Below, piece after piece: positions 60,220-64,000 of a stretch of DNA of 64,000 nt. The notes under the pieces are model-generated. The model made no database searches and was not told where the DNA came from. It saw only the letters and a program-made list of their open reading frames with translations. The position numbers and the translations under genes were made by a program. Location: the NCBI RefSeq assembly GCF_032884065.1, contig NC_088863.1, positions 60,829,512-60,893,511 of the forward strand, read 5' to 3'. Each line of letters starts with the position of its first letter. Positions within the stretch are counted from its first letter, which is position 1. Source of the DNA: Artemia franciscana. Its lineage: Eukaryota; Arthropoda; Branchiopoda; Anostraca; Artemiidae.

Positions 60220-60535
60220 AATGCTTCAGTTACCTAACCAGGGTCTACCTGGTCCCACCCAAAATTTCCATCCCCCCTACTCTCAACCTCTATTTGGAAT
60301 CCTCCCTAAAGGACAAAGTGCAACAATATATACGCAAGCACCAAATGTTTGGTGCTTTGGAAGAAAAAGGGAGGTATATTGTATATCAGTACTATTGCAG
60401 AGTCCTTCAGGGTTACAAGTCCCAGGAATATGAACACACTCAAAAAGATTGCAGAGCTAAAGAATCAGTCAGTCTGTTTGAGGTGCTCAGAGAAACACCA
60501 ATCAGACCAGTGCCCATTGAAAACAATAGAAAAGC
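60220..60535 (+). pseudogene. Jockey-like ORF1 zinc-knuckle fragment
   Basis: Across shifted frames the order is PLFGILPKG, NIYASTKCLVLWKKKGG, then YYCRVLQGYKSQEYEHTQKD with C, then SVCLRCSEKHQSDQCPLK. This follows the ORF1 layout of Jockey-type retrotransposons: a PLPLF strand, a basic KKGG turn, and C-x2-C-type knuckles (family knowledge, PRE_C2HC-like). It stops abruptly where hAT sequence starts. Confidence 0.45.
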
Positions 60536-61587
60536 AAGTGCCTCTGCGAAATTGGACTGGTTTCTGTGCCGACGCAACAAACTCAATAATGGATGTCATA
60601 ATTCGGTAGCAAAGCTGATCAGTGACAATTATCCGTGGGTGGTAGTAGTCAAGTGTAGTTGCCACTCCATTCATCTTTGTGCTTCGTATGCCTGCAAGAA
60701 GCTTACCGAAACTCTGGAAGACTTAACTCGCCACGTATATAGTCATTTCTATATGAGCGCTAAGCGAGTTGCAGTACTTGCAGTACTGCAGGATAGCCTG
60801 GTGGCTGTCCCTCCATGCATGTGTGCGAAGAATCCTTGAACAGTGGAGCGCATTGTCCCTCTATTTCACTTTTGCCAATTTTGATGACCCCACCCATGGC
60901 AACGAACTTGCCCTTAGTGATCTGAAAAATCCTTTTATTAAGGTTCTAATGATGTTTGTTGACTACGCTCTAGGCCTTTTGAACGACTTTAATGTATTGT
61001 TTCAATCGAAGTCACCAATTCTCTATAAGCTGAAGACGGAAATACTTAAGCTTATTGCCACCTTGGCTATAAACTATATGGATGGAACCTACGTCAGAAA
61101 CTGTACTGATCCTTTGGCTCTTGACGTAACAGACGAGAGCCATTATGTTGACGTTCAGAAGGTCTACCTCGGGTATACTGCAGAAGAGGAGTTGGCATCC
61201 TTGGTCTCGTCTAGTCCAGATATCTCACAGTTGGAGGTGAGGAAGGTCTACATAACAGCAAGAGACTTTTACAAGGAGGCCATTATCCAGATACAGAGAC
61301 GCTTTACGTTTGAATGTGACTTTTAGGAGTTCACAAGTCTACTTGATCCTGTCAATGCTTGAAACTTGAACCCACCTAGCTTAGCAAATTTTCTAATAAG
61401 TCGTGGCTTGCCTTCGTGGAACAAGGCTCTAATTGACAGGGAATGGCGTGAACAGATCCCTGTTTCTTTGGCGGGTTTAGACATATGTGCGATGTCCGTG
61501 GAGGAGTATTGGAAGTTTATCTGTAAGCAGACATACCCTTGTAGAAAGCCGAGGTTTGAAAACCTAAGAAAGGTTTTAGATTACTGA
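60536..61587 (+). pseudogene. hAT transposase fragment, ZNF862/SCAND3-like
   Basis: It begins with NWTGFCADATNSIM, shifts frame near 60590, and continues CHNSVAKLI, VVVKCSCHSIHLCASYACKK, LTRHVYSHFYMSAKR. There is then a short deletion near 60775, and one frame from 60769 gives WWLSLHACVRRILEQWSALS through YLGYTAEEEL. Two stops follow (61324, 61360), then SLLDPVNA, EWREQIPVS and VEEYWKFI, the C-terminal dimerisation part. The order and motifs match the hAT transposases behind ZNF862 and SCAND3 relatives (family knowledge). Broken in at least four places, so not a functional gene. Confidence 0.65.
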
Positions 61588-61709
61588 TTTTAGTACTGAT
61601 TACTAGATTACTGACTATAGTACTAGATTAATAATGAGCTCTTGTCGTGTCCAAAAAGTAACCTGTTATTTTTTCCTATTGAATATGTCTGGACTTCTAA
61701 ATTAGCATA

Positions 61710-62808
61710 ATGTCGAATGAGAAAGAAAGACTTGTGCATAATGCTTTGCTAAATTATTTATTACGAGCGCTCCAAGCAAATAAGACTGATGAAATTTGAA
61801 AAAAGGCAGTGGGATTTTATGACAAGGAAACGATTATAAAAGCTAAGGATACACTTTGGCACTATTCGAATACTTCGAGTCACAACGTTGCTCGCCAAAA
61901 GATTGCCGATAATGTGTTAGATATGCTGAAACTGATCTAGTTATGTGAGACTAACCGTATCAAATTGCCGAAATTCGTAATTTTTGATCCTAAGGAGGTC
62001 CCAACTGCGCCTGGTGAATTGAGTGCTATTGTTACTCAAAAAGTGACAGAAATCTCCAATAATTTGAAGGACTTTATTGAACGTGAGAAAAAAGCCCTTG
62101 CAGCTGAGAAACTTGCTACATCTATGGATCAATCAGTCTCCACCGGCCAAGTCTTCCTATGCAGTTATCCTCATGAAGCCCCCCTTAGACCTTAAAAAGC
62201 CTGACTCCCGTAAAGCTTATCTGGAGCATGTTTGTGGAGAAGTTAGTGGGAATATAATCGAGCTTCGTCCCAGTAGAGACGCCTGGAAAATAGTCACAAA
62301 GAATAAAAGTGGTGCCAAATCTATTATGTCACGCATAACCGGGAATAACCCTGATGTCGAGCCTAAACTCCAATGCCCCTCCTTTTTCGGTATTATCCGT
62401 TATGTTCCTGAAGATCTGAATAAAAATAGCCTATGTGATCTGATTGTCAACTGTTTGAAAGCAACTCAAATCCGAAACACCCGTTCGTTTAAGCTTCTTT
62501 TTGAGTCTAAAGAGGACCTCGAGTCTTCTATTCACTTTCCACCCATTATAGGGTACGAAAGACTCCCCATTAGTATATTTCAACGCTTGCCACACCAATG
62601 CTTTTCTTGCCAGTCATATGGTCATTTGGCGTCTGCGTGCTCAGGTACCCGAAAATGTTCCAGGTGTGGTGAGCCTGGCCATTCCACAACCGACGATAAT
62701 CCTTGTACCAAGGCACTTAAGTGTGCTCTTTGCAATTCCTCCGACCACCCATGTTACACTTTTAAATGTCCTGTCTCTCAGTCTCTTGTAAAGAATTCCA
62801 ATGCCTGA
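61710..62808 (+). pseudogene. Non-LTR retrotransposon ORF1, zinc-knuckle protein, damaged
   Basis: An ATG at 61710 opens MSNEKERLVHNALLNYLL. In-frame stops follow at about 61797 and 61938. The frame reaches SVSTGQVFLCSYPHEAP near 62170 and continues one frame over (LDLKKPDSRKAYLEH onward) to the stop at 62806. The C-terminus has three Cys/His knuckles: CFSCQSYGHLASAC (62599), CSRCGEPGH with later C (62656), and CALC with DHPC and C (62722). ORF1 proteins of this type bind the element RNA (family knowledge). The N-terminal FYDKETIIKAKDTLW resembles ORF1 starts seen in other invertebrate LINEs. Confidence 0.65.
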
Positions 62809-64000
62809 AGAAACCTTAAAAATTGTATCGTGTAACATCAATGGGAAAGTTCTACCAAAACATCACCTACTGTCTGAACTTTGCTTACGGTTTGACGTGG
62901 TGGGTCTTCAAGAACATTTCTTGTGAAGCGATAGTCGTCAACTGTTGGAGTTCACGTCTTCTCATAATCTGTTTTTCCACCATGCTAAGTCCACTCGCGG
63001 TAGGCCTTCAGGTGGTTTGGCCCTGATGATACGGAAAGAGCTACTTCGTAACCTAGTTGCTAAGTCTGACAGTTTCCTTGCGGTTGAAGTTTCGAATGTG
63101 GTCATATTCGTTGTTTATTTTCCTACTAATTACCATAATGATATGTCTGAGAGGAAGCTCTCTCTCACATGTACTTCTATTGCCAAGCTAGTATCAAAAT
63201 ATGAAGATGAAGGCCTAGGTTGTCTCCTGTTTGGTGACTTTAACTGTGAACTGTCTGACCCTGAAAACAATAGATCTCAGATCTTGCTCCATGCTTGTCC
63301 AAGTCTCACCTATGTTGGAAATGATCGTGGTTTTAGGTACATCCATTAATCCAGAGGCGCTATTTGGGTGGGGGGGGGGGGTCAGGGGTGGGAAAATGCC
63401 CACCCCAGATTTACCAGGGGGCCCAAGCTTCCACTACAAATGGCCCTTTGTCGGCCATAATAATCCATTATGTCCAACATAATCCATTCTGTCAAATTGA
63501 TTTGAGATTACTGCACGCCTATTAACCAAAGAGCGTAATTACTTAACGACCCTTGGGGTAATTATGCTATTTGCTATTAATCATTGTAAACTTTGAAAGT
63601 AGGTAAGATACATAATAAAATTCTCGAGTTCTGTCAAATGCCCATTTCCTAGATGATTACGCGACAGGAAGTGAGTCGGAGGAGGGGGGGGGCAAGATGG
63701 AGTTCATACCCACCCCAAGATTTGGTCCAAATGGCGCTTCTGCATCAGTCTGGCTCCGCGTCTCAGTTGGACTATTTCTATTGTTCTTCTATGATTAAAC
63801 CTACCTGTACTACTACGGTTCTTCTTGATTACTCCATATCCGACCACAGGCCGATCTGTAATTCTTTTCAAATAAAGCCCTTGCCGCAAACTTCACCCAC
63901 AAATTTCCCACCTAAATGGTTGTTCAGCCTCAACTGGGAAGCTGCTAACATCGATTCCTACCAGAGTTCATGTGACTACATACTGTCGAAGATCCGAATT
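62801..64000 (+). pseudogene. Non-LTR retrotransposon ORF2, endonuclease part, interrupted
   Basis: An ATG at 62801 overlaps the ORF1 stop by 8 bases (ATGCCTGA). It encodes an apurinic-type endonuclease: LKIVSCNING, DVVGLQEHF, a stop at 62924, GRPSGGLALMIRK, VYFPTNY, GDFNCEL (63233), and YVGNDRGFRYI. At 63352 a MITE interrupts it. From 63743 the same frame resumes with SASQLDYFYCSS and SDHRPI, the catalytic His motif, and stays open to the window end. The reverse transcriptase must lie beyond the right edge. The endonuclease cuts target DNA for target-primed insertion (family knowledge). The clade is not assigned. Confidence 0.7.
63352..63742. mobile_element. 391-bp hAT-type MITE inside LINE ORF2
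   Basis: The ends CAGAGGCGCTATTTGGG and CCAAATGGCGCTTCTG are inverted repeats. Flanks CATTAATC (63344 to 63351) and CATCAGTC (63743 to 63750) match at 6 of 8 bases. Removing the element and one flank rejoins ORF2 in frame. Long G runs lie near both ends, with a CCCACCCCA block next to them. No coding capacity. Confidence 0.7.

Overview
This window looks like AT-rich nuclear DNA from an arthropod, possibly a crustacean. The pointers are an intron-bearing gene with an arthropod-style initiator motif, abundant arthropod-type transposon remnants, microsatellites and long C or G runs. There is no prokaryotic gene organisation. The species call is weak because it rests on repeat style, not on a recognised orthologue.

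Host gene. One host gene can be supported, on the minus strand. I see three coding exons with correct splice sites and matching phases. Exon 1 (38929 to 38890) encodes a signal peptide. Exon 2 (6660 to 6502) encodes an acidic linker and the first half of an immunoglobulin domain up to its first cysteine. Exon 3 (192 to 119) carries the tryptophan that pairs with that cysteine in the Ig fold. Together they give 91 codons, and the gene continues off the left edge. Introns of about 32.2 kb and 6.3 kb fill the left 39 kb, and repeats make up much of them. The product is probably a secreted or cell-surface Ig-superfamily protein. I do not assign a name.

Repeats inside and around the gene. R2 (four copies) is a dispersed element with an internal tandem array of about 290-bp units and a hairpin at one end. 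R1 (five longer copies and several fragments) carries one or two long palindromes and ends in a hairpin. R3 copies are short and begin with GTATCCAGG. Merlin-like DNA transposons occur in at least three copies with remnants of an IS1016/ISXO2-like transposase, plus shorter derivatives; two copies have recognisable 8-bp target duplications. Other items are STPR-like 23-residue repeat coding remnants, a hairpin-forming minisatellite, two TA microsatellites, a 68-A run, and a tandem array of about 590-bp units just upstream of exon 1.

Right side (41.5 to 64 kb). This part appears intergenic and is made of transposon debris: R1 copies, a ZBED5-like hAT pseudogene on the minus strand (47.6 to 49.2 kb), a DUF4371-type hAT fragment (57.6 to 58.2 kb), a Jockey-like ORF1 zinc-knuckle fragment joined to another hAT transposase fragment (60.2 to 61.6 kb), and a non-LTR retrotransposon (61.7 kb to the window end). 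The retrotransposon has zinc-knuckle ORF1 and endonuclease ORF2, and is interrupted by a 391-bp hAT-type MITE with an 8-bp duplication.

All transposon coding regions seen here carry stops, frameshifts or truncations, so none looks autonomous. Repeat boundaries were judged by eye and may be off by some tens of bases unless a target duplication is given.
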